This document shows, piece by piece, positions 27,344 through 37,058 of a stretch of DNA of 64,000 nucleotides. Numbering within the stretch: the first letter of the stretch is position 1; each line of letters begins with the position of its first letter. Below the pieces are notes generated by a model. The model was not told the DNA's origin. It ran no database searches and saw nothing but the letters and a program-made list of their open reading frames with translations. The DNA comes from Paenarthrobacter ilicis (lineage in GTDB: Bacteria; Actinomycetota; Actinomycetes; Actinomycetales; Micrococcaceae). The position numbers were made by a program, and so were the translations under genes. Where the stretch lies: NCBI RefSeq assembly GCF_016907545.1, contig NZ_JAFBCD010000001.1, positions 2,356,001 through 2,420,000 on the forward strand, written 5' to 3'.

Positions 27344-27952
27344 TCAGTGGGAGTCGACCTTAGCGGGGAGGGTCTTTGGTTTGAATGACGGGCGGGTCGC
27401 CTCGTAAGCCGTGATGTCTTCCTCGTGCTGGAGGGTCAGGCCAATGTCGTCCAGCCCTTCCAGCAGCCGCCACTGGGTGTAGTCGTCGATCTCGAAGGGT
27501 GCAACAACATTGCCGCACTCCACCGTTTTGGAGACCAGGTCAACCTTTACCTCGGTGCCCGGGGCGTTCTCCAGGACCTTCCAGATGAGTTCAATATCGT
27601 CCTGGGACACCTGCGCCGCCAAAAGGCCCTGCTTGCCGGAGTTACCGCGGAAAATATCGGCGAACCGGGACGACAGGACGGCTTTGAAACCATAATCCTT
27701 CAGTGCCCAGACGGCGTGCTCGCGGGAGGATCCCGTACCGAAGTCCGGGCCGGCAACCAGCACGGATCCCGAGGAGAACGGGGCCTGGTTCAGGATGAAG
27801 GACTCGTCTTTGCGCCACGCGGCGAACAGGGCGTCTTCGAAGCCCGTTCGCGTGATGCGCTTCAGGTACACGGCCGGGATGATCTGATCGGTATCCACGT
27901 TGCTTTGACGCAGGGGCACGCCGATGCCGGTGTGGGTGGTAAATGCTTCCAT
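27344..27952 (-). CDS. leuD: 3-isopropylmalate dehydratase small subunit
   Basis: LeuD is the swivel subunit of isopropylmalate isomerase in leucine synthesis. At 202 residues it has [14 protein letters not shown] near the N-terminus and the substrate-binding loop [15 protein letters not shown]. It starts 10 bases after leuC and ends before a strong terminator. Confidence 0.96.
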   Translation of the reverse strand: MEAFTTHTGIGVPLRQSNVDTDQIIPAVYLKRITRTGFEDALFAAWRKDESFILNQAPFSSGSVLVAGPDFGTGSSREHAVWALKDYGFKAVLSSRFADIFRGNSGKQGLLAAQVSQDDIELIWKVLENAPGTEVKVDLVSKTVECGNVVAPFEIDDYTQWRLLEGLDDIGLTLQHEEDITAYEATRPSFKPKTLPAKVDSH

Positions 27953-27962
27953 GGGAATCCTC

Positions 27963-29414
27963 CTAGACTGCGATGCCGGTCAATGTGCCCGCGGACGCGG
28001 ATTCAAGATCCGACGGTGAGCTCAGCGTGCCGCGGACGGCCGTGGCAGCAGCCACCACCGGGGACACCAAGTGGGTGCGGCCGCCCTTGCCTTGACGGCC
28101 TTCGAAGTTCCGGTTGGAGGTGGACGCACAGCGCTCTCCCGGCTCCAGCTGGTCGGGATTCATGCCCAGGCACATGGAGCAGCCGGCGAAGCGCCATTCG
28201 GCCCCGAATTCCTTGAAGACCTTGTCCAGCCCCTCGGCCTCGGCTTCCAACCTGACCCTTGCGGACCCCGGAACCACCAGCATGCGGATGTTGGGGTCTT
28301 TTTCTCGGCCACGGATGATGTCTGCGGCTACACGCAGGTCCTCAATACGGGAGTTGGTGCAGGATCCCAGGAAGACCGTATCCACGCGGATGTCCTTCAT
28401 GGGGGTGCCGGCTTCCAGTCCCATGTACTGCAGGGCGCGCTCGGCGGCAGCCTTCGCATTTTCGTCGCCGAAGTCCTCGGGAGAGGGCACCTTTGCGGAA
28501 AGCGAAACGCCTTGTCCCGGGTTGGTCCCCCACGTCACGAAGGGCTCCAGCGTATCGGCGTCAAGATCCACCTCGACGTCGAACACGGCGTCGTCGTCGG
28601 TGTGGAGGGTGTTCCAATATTCGACGGCGGCGTCCCAGTCTGCGCCTTCGGGCGCATGGGGGCGTCCCTGCATGTAGTCGTAGGTGGTCTGGTCCGGGGC
28701 AACCATGCCTGCCCGCGCGCCGGCCTCGATGGACATGTTGCAGATGGTCATCCGGGCATCCATGGACAAGGAGCGGATGGCCGAGCCGCGGTATTCCAGC
28801 ACGTAGCCCTGGCCGCCGCCCGTGCCGATCTTCGCAATGACAGCCAGGATGATGTCCTTGGCGGTGACGCCCGGACGCAGAGTGCCCTCAACGTTGATCG
28901 CCATGGTCTTGAAGGGCTTCAGCGACAACGTCTGGGTAGCCATGACGTGCTCCACCTCGGAGGTTCCGATGCCCATGGCCAGGGCACCGAACGCACCGTG
29001 CGTGGAGGTATGCGAATCGCCGCAGACCACGGTCATGCCAGGCTGGGTCAGCCCCAGCTGGGGACCCACCACGTGCACAATGCCTTGTTCCTTGTCACCC
29101 AAGGAGTGCAAGCGGACGCCAAACTCCTTGCAATTGGCGCGCAGCGTCTCAATCTGGGTTCGGCTGGTGAGGTCGGCAATGGGCTTGTCGATATCCAGCG
29201 TCGGCGTGTTGTGGTCCTCGGTGGCGATGGTCAGGTCCACGCGCCGCAGCTGACGTCCGGCCAGCCGCAAACCCTCGAAGGCCTGCGGCGAGGTGACCTC
29301 ATGGACCAGGTGCAGGTCGATGAAGAGAAGATCGGGCTGGGCGTTGGCTCCTTCGCCTTCACCCTTGCGCACGATGTGCGCGTCCCAGACTTTCTCGGCC
29401 AGTGTTTTTCCCAC
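27963..29414 (-). CDS. leuC: 3-isopropylmalate dehydratase large subunit
   Basis: LeuC is the [4Fe-4S] subunit that isomerises 2- to 3-isopropylmalate. The 483-residue aconitase-family protein has cluster-binding cysteines in [10 protein letters not shown] and [10 protein letters not shown], and the early motif [16 protein letters not shown]. The GTG start has GGGAG about 10 bases upstream. It is divergent from an IclR regulator and co-transcribed with leuD. Confidence 0.96.
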   Translation of the reverse strand: MGKTLAEKVWDAHIVRKGEGEGANAQPDLLFIDLHLVHEVTSPQAFEGLRLAGRQLRRVDLTIATEDHNTPTLDIDKPIADLTSRTQIETLRANCKEFGVRLHSLGDKEQGIVHVVGPQLGLTQPGMTVVCGDSHTSTHGAFGALAMGIGTSEVEHVMATQTLSLKPFKTMAINVEGTLRPGVTAKDIILAVIAKIGTGGGQGYVLEYRGSAIRSLSMDARMTICNMSIEAGARAGMVAPDQTTYDYMQGRPHAPEGADWDAAVEYWNTLHTDDDAVFDVEVDLDADTLEPFVTWGTNPGQGVSLSAKVPSPEDFGDENAKAAAERALQYMGLEAGTPMKDIRVDTVFLGSCTNSRIEDLRVAADIIRGREKDPNIRMLVVPGSARVRLEAEAEGLDKVFKEFGAEWRFAGCSMCLGMNPDQLEPGERCASTSNRNFEGRQGKGGRTHLVSPVVAAATAVRGTLSSPSDLESASAGTLTGIAV

Positions 29415-29546
29415 GGCCTGCTCCCTTCACTGCGTTTTGGATGGTTATCCGATGGCTCATGAGGATCCGCTGATGGGCAGGAATCCACAATCTCTGCCTC
29501 TACTGAATCAGGACGGCCTTGAAAGAGGCCAGCGAAACAACTTGCA

Positions 29547-29561
29547 TCTCAGATATTGAGA
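29547..29561. promoter_or_regulatory. Inverted repeat in the leuC/IclR intergenic region
   Basis: TCTCA-GATAT-TGAGA is a perfect 5-base-arm inverted repeat 15 bases before the IclR-family ATG and 132 bases from the leuC start. By position it is a candidate operator for the IclR regulator. The assignment is inference. Confidence 0.4.
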
Positions 29562-29576
29562 CGGCAATATCATTAC

Positions 29577-30296
29577 ATGGACAATTCTAGTGGAGTCGGT
29601 GTCATTGATAAAGCGGCACAAGTGCTCGATGCGCTCGAGGCAGGACCCACCACTCTTGCCCAACTTGTTGCGGCCACGGGCCTGGCCCGGCCTACCGTGC
29701 ACCGGCTCGCGCTGGCCTTGGTCCACCACAGGCTGGTGAGCCGGGACATCCAGGGGCGGTTCGTTTTGGGCAGCCGCCTTGTTGAGCTGGCGTCCGCCGC
29801 CGGGGAGGACCGCCTGATCGCCTCAGCAGGCCCCGTTCTCATCCAACTTCGCGATGCTACCGGAGAAAGCGCCCAGATCTTCCGACGCCAGGGTGACTGG
29901 CGGGTTTGTGTTGCCTCCGCGGAACGTCCCATCGGACTTCGGGACACTATTCCCGTGGGTACCCAACTCTCCATGAAAGCCGGCTCGGCAGCGCAGGTCC
30001 TGCTGGCCTGGGAAGATCATGACCGCCTCCTTGAAGGACTGCAGAACGCCAGGTTCACCCCCACCGTTTTGGCAGGAGTACGACGCCGGGGCTGGGGTCA
30101 GAGCCTCGGCGAACGCGAGCCTGGGGTTGCGTCGGTTTCCGCTCCTGTGCGCGGCCCCTCCGGGAGGGTGATCGCCGCCGTCTCCATCTCCGGGCCCATT
30201 GAGCGCCTCACCCGCCAGCCCGGCCGCCTCCACGCCGAGGTAGTGTGCAACGCAGCCCGCGTGCTCACTGAGGCACTGCGGAAGAACAACGACTAG
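29577..30296 (+). CDS. IclR family transcriptional regulator, probable leucine regulator
   Basis: The 239-residue protein has an N-terminal winged helix (GVIDKAAQVLDALEAG, then ATGLARPTVHRLALAL) and a C-terminal IclR effector domain (SAGPVLIQLRDATGES to the end). ATG 29577 is preferred over a TTG at 29556. Its divergent position next to leuCD matches LtbR of Corynebacterium glutamicum and NdgR of Streptomyces, which repress leucine genes, so it probably controls leuCD and possibly leuB. Effector unknown. Confidence 0.9.
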   Translation: MDNSSGVGVIDKAAQVLDALEAGPTTLAQLVAATGLARPTVHRLALALVHHRLVSRDIQGRFVLGSRLVELASAAGEDRLIASAGPVLIQLRDATGESAQIFRRQGDWRVCVASAERPIGLRDTIPVGTQLSMKAGSAAQVLLAWEDHDRLLEGLQNARFTPTVLAGVRRRGWGQSLGEREPGVASVSAPVRGPSGRVIAAVSISGPIERLTRQPGRLHAEVVCNAARVLTEALRKNND

Positions 30297-30298
30297 CC

Positions 30299-30835
30299 GT
30301 GGATTCCTACGCCGTATTCCTCCGCGGAATCAATGTGGGCGGGATCAACATCAAAATGGCCGACCTCAAAGCCGCCCTGGTCGGTTACCCCTTCGAGAAG
30401 GTCAAGACGCTCCTGGCCAGCGGCAACGTGGTCCTGCAGGCCGACCTTCCCCCGCAGGACGTCAAGGCGCAGTTCGAGAAGTGCCTCAGGGATTCCTTCG
30501 GATATGACGCATGGGTGGTGGTTCTTTCCGCGCCCCGGGTGGCCGGGCTGGTGGAGGCATGCCCCTACCCTGCGGATGACAAATCCACCCACAGCTACGT
30601 GACGTTGTCCTCCGACGCCGGGATGCTGGACGAATTGTTCAAGGCGGGCCAGGACCTCGGCACCGTTGAACAAATCCGGCTTGGCCCGGAAGCGCTGGCA
30701 TGGTTGGCGCCCGCCGGAGGCACCCTGGACAGTCCCTTCAGCAAGCTCACAGCCAAAACCCGGTATAAGGCGAGCACCACCACCCGGAACCTTCGTACGC
30801 TTATCAAAGTCCGGGATGCCGCTGCCGCCCTTTAG
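30299..30835 (+). CDS. DUF1697 family protein
   Basis: This 178-residue protein begins with the family hallmark YAVFLRGINVGG and has KTLLASGNVVLQ. Function is not established. It starts with GTG 2 bases after the IclR stop, so it is probably co-transcribed with the regulator. Its TAG stop overlaps the TAA of the convergent GTPase gene by 3 bases in a TTAG junction. Confidence 0.88.
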   Translation: MDSYAVFLRGINVGGINIKMADLKAALVGYPFEKVKTLLASGNVVLQADLPPQDVKAQFEKCLRDSFGYDAWVVVLSAPRVAGLVEACPYPADDKSTHSYVTLSSDAGMLDELFKAGQDLGTVEQIRLGPEALAWLAPAGGTLDSPFSKLTAKTRYKASTTTRNLRTLIKVRDAAAAL

Positions 30836-32451
30836 CGCTGGCGCGCAGCTTTCAAAGCTGCGGTGAAGGCCTTCAGCCGGGCAATCTCCACTTCCACGGG
30901 CTCCACGATCCTCTCCCGGGCGACCTCTGCCACTGCCGACTTCAAGCGCCTGGACGCAGCCGAAGCTTTTGCCCTGGCAGCCCAACCGCCCAGAACCCTC
31001 CCGGTCATGGCCAAAAGAATGCCCAGCAATACCCCGCCAGCCACCATCAGCGTCGGCCAGGGCCAGCCCTCAGTCCGCGGAACCTCGGGGACCGGCAGTT
31101 GGAAATACCCCAGGGCCGCCAGGACACCCAGCCACAGCAGGCCGCCCACCGCCAACAGCAAAGCAAGCCACTGGACGGTATTGAAAAGGAACCACCACAA
31201 AGGACGCCGGGTGGTTTTCAAGTCAACATTCGCAATCGCCTGGTCCAGGGCGTCGGGCAATTGCTCCCGTCCTTCCCTGGCTGCTGCGCGGATTGCAGCC
31301 CGCCAGGGCCCGGGCGCACCCAAGGACGCCTCGTCCGCGAACTCGCGCACTGCGGCGTCGGTCCTTGCACGTTCGGGCGCTCCCGCAGGCGGCAAGGATG
31401 TCCTGTTCACGTCAGGCTTCGCGTCACTGCGTCCCAGGTTGAGCCTCCTGAGGGGGTCCGGCCTGAAGCGAAGCAGCCAGCGGGTCACCGGCCACCCGGT
31501 TCTGCGTGCCGACTCCCTGGCGAAAGATCGCTGGACGGCATCCACAACAACAGGCACGTTTGCCGCCGTCGCCAATTCACCGGCAAGCCGTGAGGTACTG
31601 CCCGCTTTGATCCCTCGCGCCTCCCCCTCACCGGATACCGCGCTCAAGCGGTCGGCAGCAGCGGCCACATCCGCCGCCAGGCGTTGCGTGGCGGCCTCCC
31701 GCTGAATCACGACCTTCCGGATCGCCCCACGAACCTCCGTGACGCCGTCACCGGTGACAGCAGAGGCGCTGAACACCGGAACCTTGCCCAATCCGTCCTG
31801 CGCCAATATCCCCTTCAGGGACTCGAGGACCCCCGCCGCGTCGTCCGCTGTGAGCCTGTCCACCTGATTGAGGACAACCAATGTCACGGCTCCATGGGAT
31901 GCCAGGGGCTCCAGGAAGTCATTGTGGACAGCAGCGTCCGCGTATTTCTGCGGATCCATGACCCACACCAGCACGTCCACCATGCCAACCAGCCGTTGCA
32001 CGATTTCCCGGTTTTCCGCCCGGGTGGAATCGAAGTCCGGCAAATCCAGCAGGACCAAGCCGGAGTCATCATCCGCGAGCCCGGGGACTGCGGGAAGATT
32101 GTGGCGCTCGAGTACGCCCAACCAGTCCAGGAGGGGACCGCTTCCAGGCTCGCCCCAGATGCCCGCCAAAGGCGCGGAGGTGGTGGGCCGGCGTGCCGCA
32201 GTAGTGGCCAGTTCGCTTCCGGAAACCGCGTTGAACAACGACGACTTGCCGCTGCCGGTGGCGCCGAAAAAGCCAATCACCGTGTGTCCGGCCGACAAGG
32301 AGCGCCGCGATGCCGCACGTTCCAAGACATCGTAAACGTTGAGCAGGTCTTCGTCCGGGAGCACGCCCTCTGCAAGCTCCCTGGCCGAGTTGAGCGATTC
32401 CAGGCGGCGCTGAAGCTGCGAAGACTCCCTGACCTGGCTGTGGCGGCTCAT
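30832..32451 (-). CDS. Dynamin-like membrane GTPase (second of pair)
   Basis: A 539-residue P-loop GTPase. G1 is GATGSGKS (63-70), G3 DLPDFDS (136-142) and G4 NQVD (195-198). Near the C-terminus two or three hydrophobic segments (LWWFLFNTVQWLALLLAVGG and TLMVAGGVLLGILL) suggest membrane insertion, followed by a basic/helical tail. The layout resembles bacterial dynamin-like proteins such as Streptomyces DynA/DynB and mycobacterial IniA. Its ATG overlaps the stop of the first GTPase by 4 bases, so the two are coupled and probably form a hetero-oligomer. The exact role (membrane repair or cytokinesis) is inferred. Confidence 0.8.
   Translation of the reverse strand: MSRHSQVRESSQLQRRLESLNSARELAEGVLPDEDLLNVYDVLERAASRRSLSAGHTVIGFFGATGSGKSSLFNAVSGSELATTAARRPTTSAPLAGIWGEPGSGPLLDWLGVLERHNLPAVPGLADDDSGLVLLDLPDFDSTRAENREIVQRLVGMVDVLVWVMDPQKYADAAVHNDFLEPLASHGAVTLVVLNQVDRLTADDAAGVLESLKGILAQDGLGKVPVFSASAVTGDGVTEVRGAIRKVVIQREAATQRLAADVAAAADRLSAVSGEGEARGIKAGSTSRLAGELATAANVPVVVDAVQRSFARESARRTGWPVTRWLLRFRPDPLRRLNLGRSDAKPDVNRTSLPPAGAPERARTDAAVREFADEASLGAPGPWRAAIRAAAREGREQLPDALDQAIANVDLKTTRRPLWWFLFNTVQWLALLLAVGGLLWLGVLAALGYFQLPVPEVPRTEGWPWPTLMVAGGVLLGILLAMTGRVLGGWAARAKASAASRRLKSAVAEVARERIVEPVEVEIARLKAFTAALKAARQR
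30844..30862 (+). terminator. Hairpin inside the GTPase 3' end, after DUF1697
   Basis: CGCAGCTTT and AAAGCTGCG are perfect 9-base arms separated by one base. The hairpin lies within the last codons of the minus-strand GTPase, 9 bases beyond the plus-strand DUF1697 stop. It may end the DUF1697 transcript; no U-tract is present. Confidence 0.35.
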
Positions 32452-34229
32452 GCAGCACCCGCCAAGCTGCGGAGGGCCTTGGCATGGGCGGCGAGCTGGT
32501 TTCCGGTGCTGGGAGATCCTGCCTCCAGACGGGCCAGGAACCGCTGTTCCTCCCCTTCAAGGAGGAGTTTGCAGTGCGTATGGAGATCCTCGCGGGCCTG
32601 CTGCGCCAAGCGGCGGACCGCGTCCTCACCAAACACCGCTTCTAACAATCGCTGCCCCACTACCGCCGTACCCCCGGCGATCCCCACCTCCAGGCCAGTG
32701 AGCCCGGCCGTCATCGAAAACACCACCACCATGAGCGCGGCACCCAGTCCGTTGACCCCAAAGGAAAGCCACCTGGCCTGGGTCCGTTTGCCTTGCCCCT
32801 GGGTGCGGATCATTTCCATGAGGCCTTCCTGCCAGGACCGGATGGCTGCTGCGGCCCTGGCCTCGAAGCCCTCACTGGTTCCGGAAAGGTCGTCCGGGCC
32901 CAGGAGTTGCCGCCCCGCAGGGGTGGCGCGCCACCGCCTGTCCACGTTCTCTGCAGCCGTAGCGGCTTCGTCCACGATGACGGCCTGCAGACCCGTTTCA
33001 ATGGCCGTTTCCACTTTGACCGCGGGCGCAGGTTCGCCACGGAAATAGGCGCCCAGACGATCCCGCATGCGTCCGATGTTCTGCTCCAGTGCCCGGAAGA
33101 ACTCCCCGGTGCCCACGAAGTCCTGCCAACGCGACAAGACTTCCCCTCGCAGGAGGGCCCCGTCCCTGGTGGCGTCAAGAATCCTCTGGAGCGCTTGCTG
33201 GTACTCCTCCCTGCTGGAAGACCCCAGATCCCGGGCAGCAGCCTCCTGGGCCGCCGTAGCATCTGCGATCCCCTCCAACCTCTGGGCAACGGCTTTGACC
33301 GCTCCATTCAAGGTGCGTCTGGCAACTTCCGCCCGGCCCGTCGAGTCCGCAGCCAAGGTCTCCAACCACGTCCGAAGGGGTACCGCCGCATCGCGGGGCA
33401 GCATGCCCAGGGCATCAAGACCGGTTTCGGGAACAACAAACAGCGCTGCCTGGGAAAGACCCTGGCGCTGCAACATGCCCCGCAGGTCCTGGCTGACCTC
33501 CGCTTCTGCCTCCGGCGGGACCCTGTCCAGAACCACAGCTACGGTGATGTCCCGTGAAGCCGCATCAAGAAGCAGCCGCCAAGGAACGGCGTCGGCGTAG
33601 CGGTTTGCGGTGGTGACAAAGACCCAAAGATCCGCGGCCGCCAACAACTGGCCTGCAAGCCGGCGGTTGTCGTCAGAGATGGAATCGACGTCCGGGGCGT
33701 CCAACAAAGCGATTCCCGCCGGAACCCGGTCATGCCCCACCAGCACCAAGGAGGTGATGGCCTGCGCGTCCGGAGCCGCACCCGCCCTGTTGGCCGGGAC
33801 CGGCTGGGAGGACACCGTCCCGCGGATTCTTTCCAGATTGGGCAGAATCCTGTGGCCGGCAAACCATTGTTCGTCACGGGGGTTGTGCAGAAGAATGGGC
33901 TGCCGGGTGGTGGGCCTGATGGCGCCGGCACGGGTTACGGGGAAGCCCACCAAAGCGTTGACCAGCGTGGACTTCCCGGCACCGGTGGAACCACCAACTA
34001 CCGCAAGCAAGGGAGCGTCCAGGCTGCGATAGCGGGGAATGATGTAGTCATCCAGTTGCGCAAGTGACTCACGGACCCACAAGCGGGCTTCTGGAGCGTC
34101 CTGCACGGCGAGGGGAAGGGTTGTCTCCGCGAGTGCGGCACGCGCGCCCTCCAGGGTGTCGACGGCGGCGGCCACTCCCCTTGGGTCTGGCGCTGCGGCG
34201 AATGCCGGGGGCTCATCTTTTGCGGTCAC
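32448..34229 (-). CDS. Dynamin-like membrane GTPase (first of pair)
   Basis: A 593-residue P-loop GTPase from GTG 34229. G1 is GGSTGAGKS (about 79-87) and G3 LLDAPDVDS; the G4 position reads VLDRVPPE rather than a clear NKxD. Near the C-terminus hydrophobic segments (GLGAALMVVVFSMTAGLTGL and following) suggest membrane association. It is not closely similar to its partner but shares the same layout, and the ATGA overlap indicates coupled translation. The 34328 start would run through the upstream terminator and is rejected. Confidence 0.8.
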   Translation of the reverse strand: MTAKDEPPAFAAAPDPRGVAAAVDTLEGARAALAETTLPLAVQDAPEARLWVRESLAQLDDYIIPRYRSLDAPLLAVVGGSTGAGKSTLVNALVGFPVTRAGAIRPTTRQPILLHNPRDEQWFAGHRILPNLERIRGTVSSQPVPANRAGAAPDAQAITSLVLVGHDRVPAGIALLDAPDVDSISDDNRRLAGQLLAAADLWVFVTTANRYADAVPWRLLLDAASRDITVAVVLDRVPPEAEAEVSQDLRGMLQRQGLSQAALFVVPETGLDALGMLPRDAAVPLRTWLETLAADSTGRAEVARRTLNGAVKAVAQRLEGIADATAAQEAAARDLGSSSREEYQQALQRILDATRDGALLRGEVLSRWQDFVGTGEFFRALEQNIGRMRDRLGAYFRGEPAPAVKVETAIETGLQAVIVDEAATAAENVDRRWRATPAGRQLLGPDDLSGTSEGFEARAAAAIRSWQEGLMEMIRTQGQGKRTQARWLSFGVNGLGAALMVVVFSMTAGLTGLEVGIAGGTAVVGQRLLEAVFGEDAVRRLAQQAREDLHTHCKLLLEGEEQRFLARLEAGSPSTGNQLAAHAKALRSLAGAA

Positions 34230-34302
34230 AGCATCATCATGCCAGCCCTGTTCCGATTGCCCGGACCGTATGGCACGGCTTTCTGGAAAAAGGATGGAAA
34301 TG

Positions 34303-34348
34303 GGCAAAAAGAAATCCCCCGGAACCAAAGTTCCGGGGGATTTTTCTG
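34303..34348 (-). terminator. Bidirectional terminator after tRNA-Glu
   Basis: AAATCCCCCGGAA (34312-34324) and TTCCGGGGGATTT (34331-34343) form a perfect 13-base stem with a 6-base loop, with T-runs on both strands. It ends the tRNA-Gln/tRNA-Glu transcript before the GTPase operon. Confidence 0.9.
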
Positions 34349-34421
34349 TGACCCCAGCGGGATTCGAACCCGCGTTACCGCCGTGAGAGGGCAGCGTACT
34401 AGGCCGCTATACGATGGGGCC
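34349..34421 (-). tRNA. tRNA-Glu (CTC)
   Basis: A 73-base cloverleaf with acceptor GGCCCCA pairing TGGGGTC, a T arm with GGTTCGAATCC, and an anticodon loop CTCTCAC giving CTC. It lies 125 bases downstream of tRNA-Gln. CCA is not encoded. It is transcribed toward the GTPase genes and is followed by the terminator at 34303-34348. Confidence 0.96.
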
Positions 34422-34546
34422 TTGCACTTTTTTCGCCGTTTCCGGCGATCAAGCTGAATGAGTATTTCATACTTTCAGCTATGCTCCAAATCGCTTTCGC
34501 TGTTTGGAACTTCCGAAGTTCCGCGTCATTACGCGGATTTTCAGAG

Positions 34547-34618
34547 CTGGGATACCAGGACTCGAACCTAGAATGACGGTACCAGAAACCGTAGTGTTGC
34601 CAATTACACCATATCCCA
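34547..34618 (-). tRNA. tRNA-Gln (CTG)
   Basis: A 72-base cloverleaf with acceptor TGGGATA pairing TATCCCA, T arm GGTTCGAGTCC, and anticodon loop TTCTGGT giving CTG. CCA is not encoded. It lies between the HAD gene (stop at 34756) and tRNA-Glu on the same strand as gltX. Confidence 0.96.
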
Positions 34619-34755
34619 AAGTGACTTTCGGACCGGAGTTCCCAGCCTCTGTAACTCTTGGCTTTTCCCTCCGTGCCCCTCAGCACGAGTAATGACTCTA
34701 CCGGAGTCTTGCCACCTGCACAAATCGTCCGGCAGTTACCTGCATCACATGGAGC

Positions 34756-35484
34756 TCAGGCTACTGATGGTGACGTTGCCATCAAATCTAGCAAGGACGA
34801 TACCTGGCGCCCGCCGAACCCTTCCACTGCTTCGTTGCTGCGGTTGAGCCACACACCCACCAATCCGGCGGCCGTAGCGCCGTCAGCATCCAGCAGCCGG
34901 TTGTCCCCCACATACAGCGTCTCTCCGGGCTGGGTTCCCAGCAACCGAACACCTTCGAGGTAGATGGCGGGATCAGGTTTGGCCGCGCCGATCGTGTCCG
35001 TACCCACCAGCACCTTGATGCGCGAGAGGCCGGCGCTGTCCAGTTTGGCCCTCTGGTAGTCATGGACGTTGTTGCTCACGGCTCCATAGTGAACTCCGGC
35101 AGCGTCCAGGGCATCCAGCACAGGTGCCACGTCCTCAAAGGCCCTGACGTATGCCGTTTGGCGCTGGTGGTAGTCGGCCACCCAGGCCTGGGATTCGTCG
35201 CCCTCGTCAAGATCGACGCCGAAGTGCCCCAGGGCCGCCCGGCCGCGGAGCAGCCGTTGCTCATTGAACGTCAACTCGCCAGCCAGATATCGGTCGTAGA
35301 AGTGCGTTGTTTCGTGGGTAAAGATCCGGCCGAACTTCACCCACCCGGCCTGGTCCAGGCCGGGCAGGAGATGTTCGCTGACCTCACGCAGCGCTGTGGT
35401 CATGGCGTACTCCAGGTCCACCAACGTGTCGTCAATATCGAACAAGACACCATTGATGGCGCCAAAGGAAGTATCAACAACCAT
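34756..35484 (-). CDS. HAD-superfamily hydrolase
   Basis: The 242-residue protein has motif I LFDIDDTLVD with nucleophile and acid Asp residues, the Thr/Ser region YGAVSNN (motif II), and motif IV YVGDNRLLDADGA. It is in the pyrophosphatase/phosphoglycolate phosphatase-like branch with an all-helical cap. The substrate is unknown. It starts 13 bases after the gltX stop, so it is probably in the gltX operon. Confidence 0.85.
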   Translation of the reverse strand: MVVDTSFGAINGVLFDIDDTLVDLEYAMTTALREVSEHLLPGLDQAGWVKFGRIFTHETTHFYDRYLAGELTFNEQRLLRGRAALGHFGVDLDEGDESQAWVADYHQRQTAYVRAFEDVAPVLDALDAAGVHYGAVSNNVHDYQRAKLDSAGLSRIKVLVGTDTIGAAKPDPAIYLEGVRLLGTQPGETLYVGDNRLLDADGATAAGLVGVWLNRSNEAVEGFGGRQVSSLLDLMATSPSVA

Positions 35485-35497
35485 GACCGTTCCGTTC

Positions 35498-37009
35498 CTA
35501 GCCGCGGAAAGTGCGGACGCGGGCCAAAGAGGAATCCTTGCCCAGAATCACCATGGACTCAAACAACGGCGGGGAAATCCTGCGTCCGGAAATGGCAGTC
35601 CTTACGGGACCGAAGGCAGCCCGCGGCTTGATCCCCAGGTCCTCAACAAGGGCCTGCTTCAGTGCAGCCTGAATGGACTCGGCGTTCCAATCCGCCAAAG
35701 GCTCCAGGGCAGCCAAGGCAGCGTCGAGCACTTCCTCAATGTTGGCAGGAAGACCCTTGCGGGCATCGTCCGCGACATCGATGGCATCGTCGGCTTTGAA
35801 GAGGAAAGCCAGCATTTCCGGCGCTTCACCCAACAACGTGATGCGCTCCTGTACCAGCGGTGCTGCTTCGGCAAGGATTTCCTCCTGCCTTGGCGTGAGG
35901 ATCTCCCCCACGAAACCGGCAGCGCGGAGGTACGGCACCAACCGCTGCTTGAAATCTTCCGGCTCGAGCATGCGGACATGCGTTCCGTTGATGGCTTCGG
36001 CCTTCTTGAGGTCGAAACGTGCAGGGTTACCCAGGACATCGTGGATGTCGAAATTGGCTACGAGTTGCTCCACCGTGAAGATATCCTCGTCAGCGCTGAG
36101 GGACCAGCCCAGCAGGGACAGGTAATTCAGCAGGCCCTCCGGAATGAACCCACGCTCGCGGTGGAGGAAAAGGCTGGACTCGGGATCGCGCTTGGAGAGC
36201 TTCTTGTTGCCCTGACCCATGACGTACGGCAGGTGGCCGAACTCCGGCATGTACTCGGCCACGCCAATGGCGTGGAGTGCGCGGTACAGGGCGATCTGCC
36301 GCGGCGTGGAGCTCAGTAGGTCCTCGCCACGCAGCACGTGCGTGATTCCCATCAAGGCGTCATCCACCGGGTTGACCAGGGTGTACAGGGGCGCTCCGTT
36401 GGCCCGGACCACCGCAAAGTCAGGTACCGAACCGGCCTTGAACGTGATCTCGCCACGGACCAGGTCGTTGAAAGTGAGGTCCTCGTCCGGCATACGGAGA
36501 CGCAGGACGGCCTCCCGGCCTTCGGCCTTGAACTGGTCCAGCTGCTCATCCGTCAGGTGGCGGTCGAAGCCGTCGTAACCCAGTTTGGGATCGCGGCCGG
36601 CTGCCCTGTGGCGGGCTTCGATCTCGTCCGGGGTGGAGTACGACTCATAGACATGGCCGCCGGCTTTGAGCTTGGCAATGACATCCTGGTAGATCGCGCC
36701 GCGCTGCGACTGGCGGTACGGCTCATGCGGTCCGCCGACTTCCACGCCTTCATCCCAGTTGATGCCCAGCCACTTCAAGGCATCGAGCAACTGGTGGTAG
36801 CTCTCCTCGCTGTCACGGGCAGAGTCCGTGTCCTCGATCCGGAATACCAGTTTTCCGCCGGTGTGGCGCGCGTAGGCCCAGTTGAACAAGGCGGTGCGGA
36901 TCAGGCCGACGTGGGGCGTACCTGTAGGCGACGGGCAGAAGCGGACGCGGACAGGAGTGTCAGCGTTGACGGCTGGAATGGCAGTATTCGACGCGGGAGC
37001 AGTAGTCAT
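35498..37009 (-). CDS. gltX: Glutamate--tRNA ligase
   Basis: GltX charges tRNA-Glu. The 503-residue class I synthetase has the HIGH-type motif [11 protein letters not shown] (about 26-36) and the KMSKS-type motif KKLSKRD, with C-terminal helical anticodon-binding domains. Actinobacteria generally use a non-discriminating GluRS plus GatCAB to make Gln-tRNA, so this enzyme may also charge the nearby tRNA-Gln. That point is inference. It starts 50 bases after the FAH gene and precedes the HAD gene. Confidence 0.97.
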   Translation of the reverse strand: MTTAPASNTAIPAVNADTPVRVRFCPSPTGTPHVGLIRTALFNWAYARHTGGKLVFRIEDTDSARDSEESYHQLLDALKWLGINWDEGVEVGGPHEPYRQSQRGAIYQDVIAKLKAGGHVYESYSTPDEIEARHRAAGRDPKLGYDGFDRHLTDEQLDQFKAEGREAVLRLRMPDEDLTFNDLVRGEITFKAGSVPDFAVVRANGAPLYTLVNPVDDALMGITHVLRGEDLLSSTPRQIALYRALHAIGVAEYMPEFGHLPYVMGQGNKKLSKRDPESSLFLHRERGFIPEGLLNYLSLLGWSLSADEDIFTVEQLVANFDIHDVLGNPARFDLKKAEAINGTHVRMLEPEDFKQRLVPYLRAAGFVGEILTPRQEEILAEAAPLVQERITLLGEAPEMLAFLFKADDAIDVADDARKGLPANIEEVLDAALAALEPLADWNAESIQAALKQALVEDLGIKPRAAFGPVRTAISGRRISPPLFESMVILGKDSSLARVRTFRG

Positions 37010-37058
37010 AGTGGTTCCAACTTTACCGCGAGATGACCGCCCTGATTCCTGGGACGCC

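Noticed and set aside
28071..29462. 463-codon open frame antisense to leuC
   Set aside because: leuC on the other strand has clear family motifs. Long antisense frames are expected in high-GC genes with biased third positions.
34504..34963. Short plus-strand frames across tRNA-Gln and the HAD end
   Set aside because: They overlap a confident tRNA and a confident minus-strand gene.
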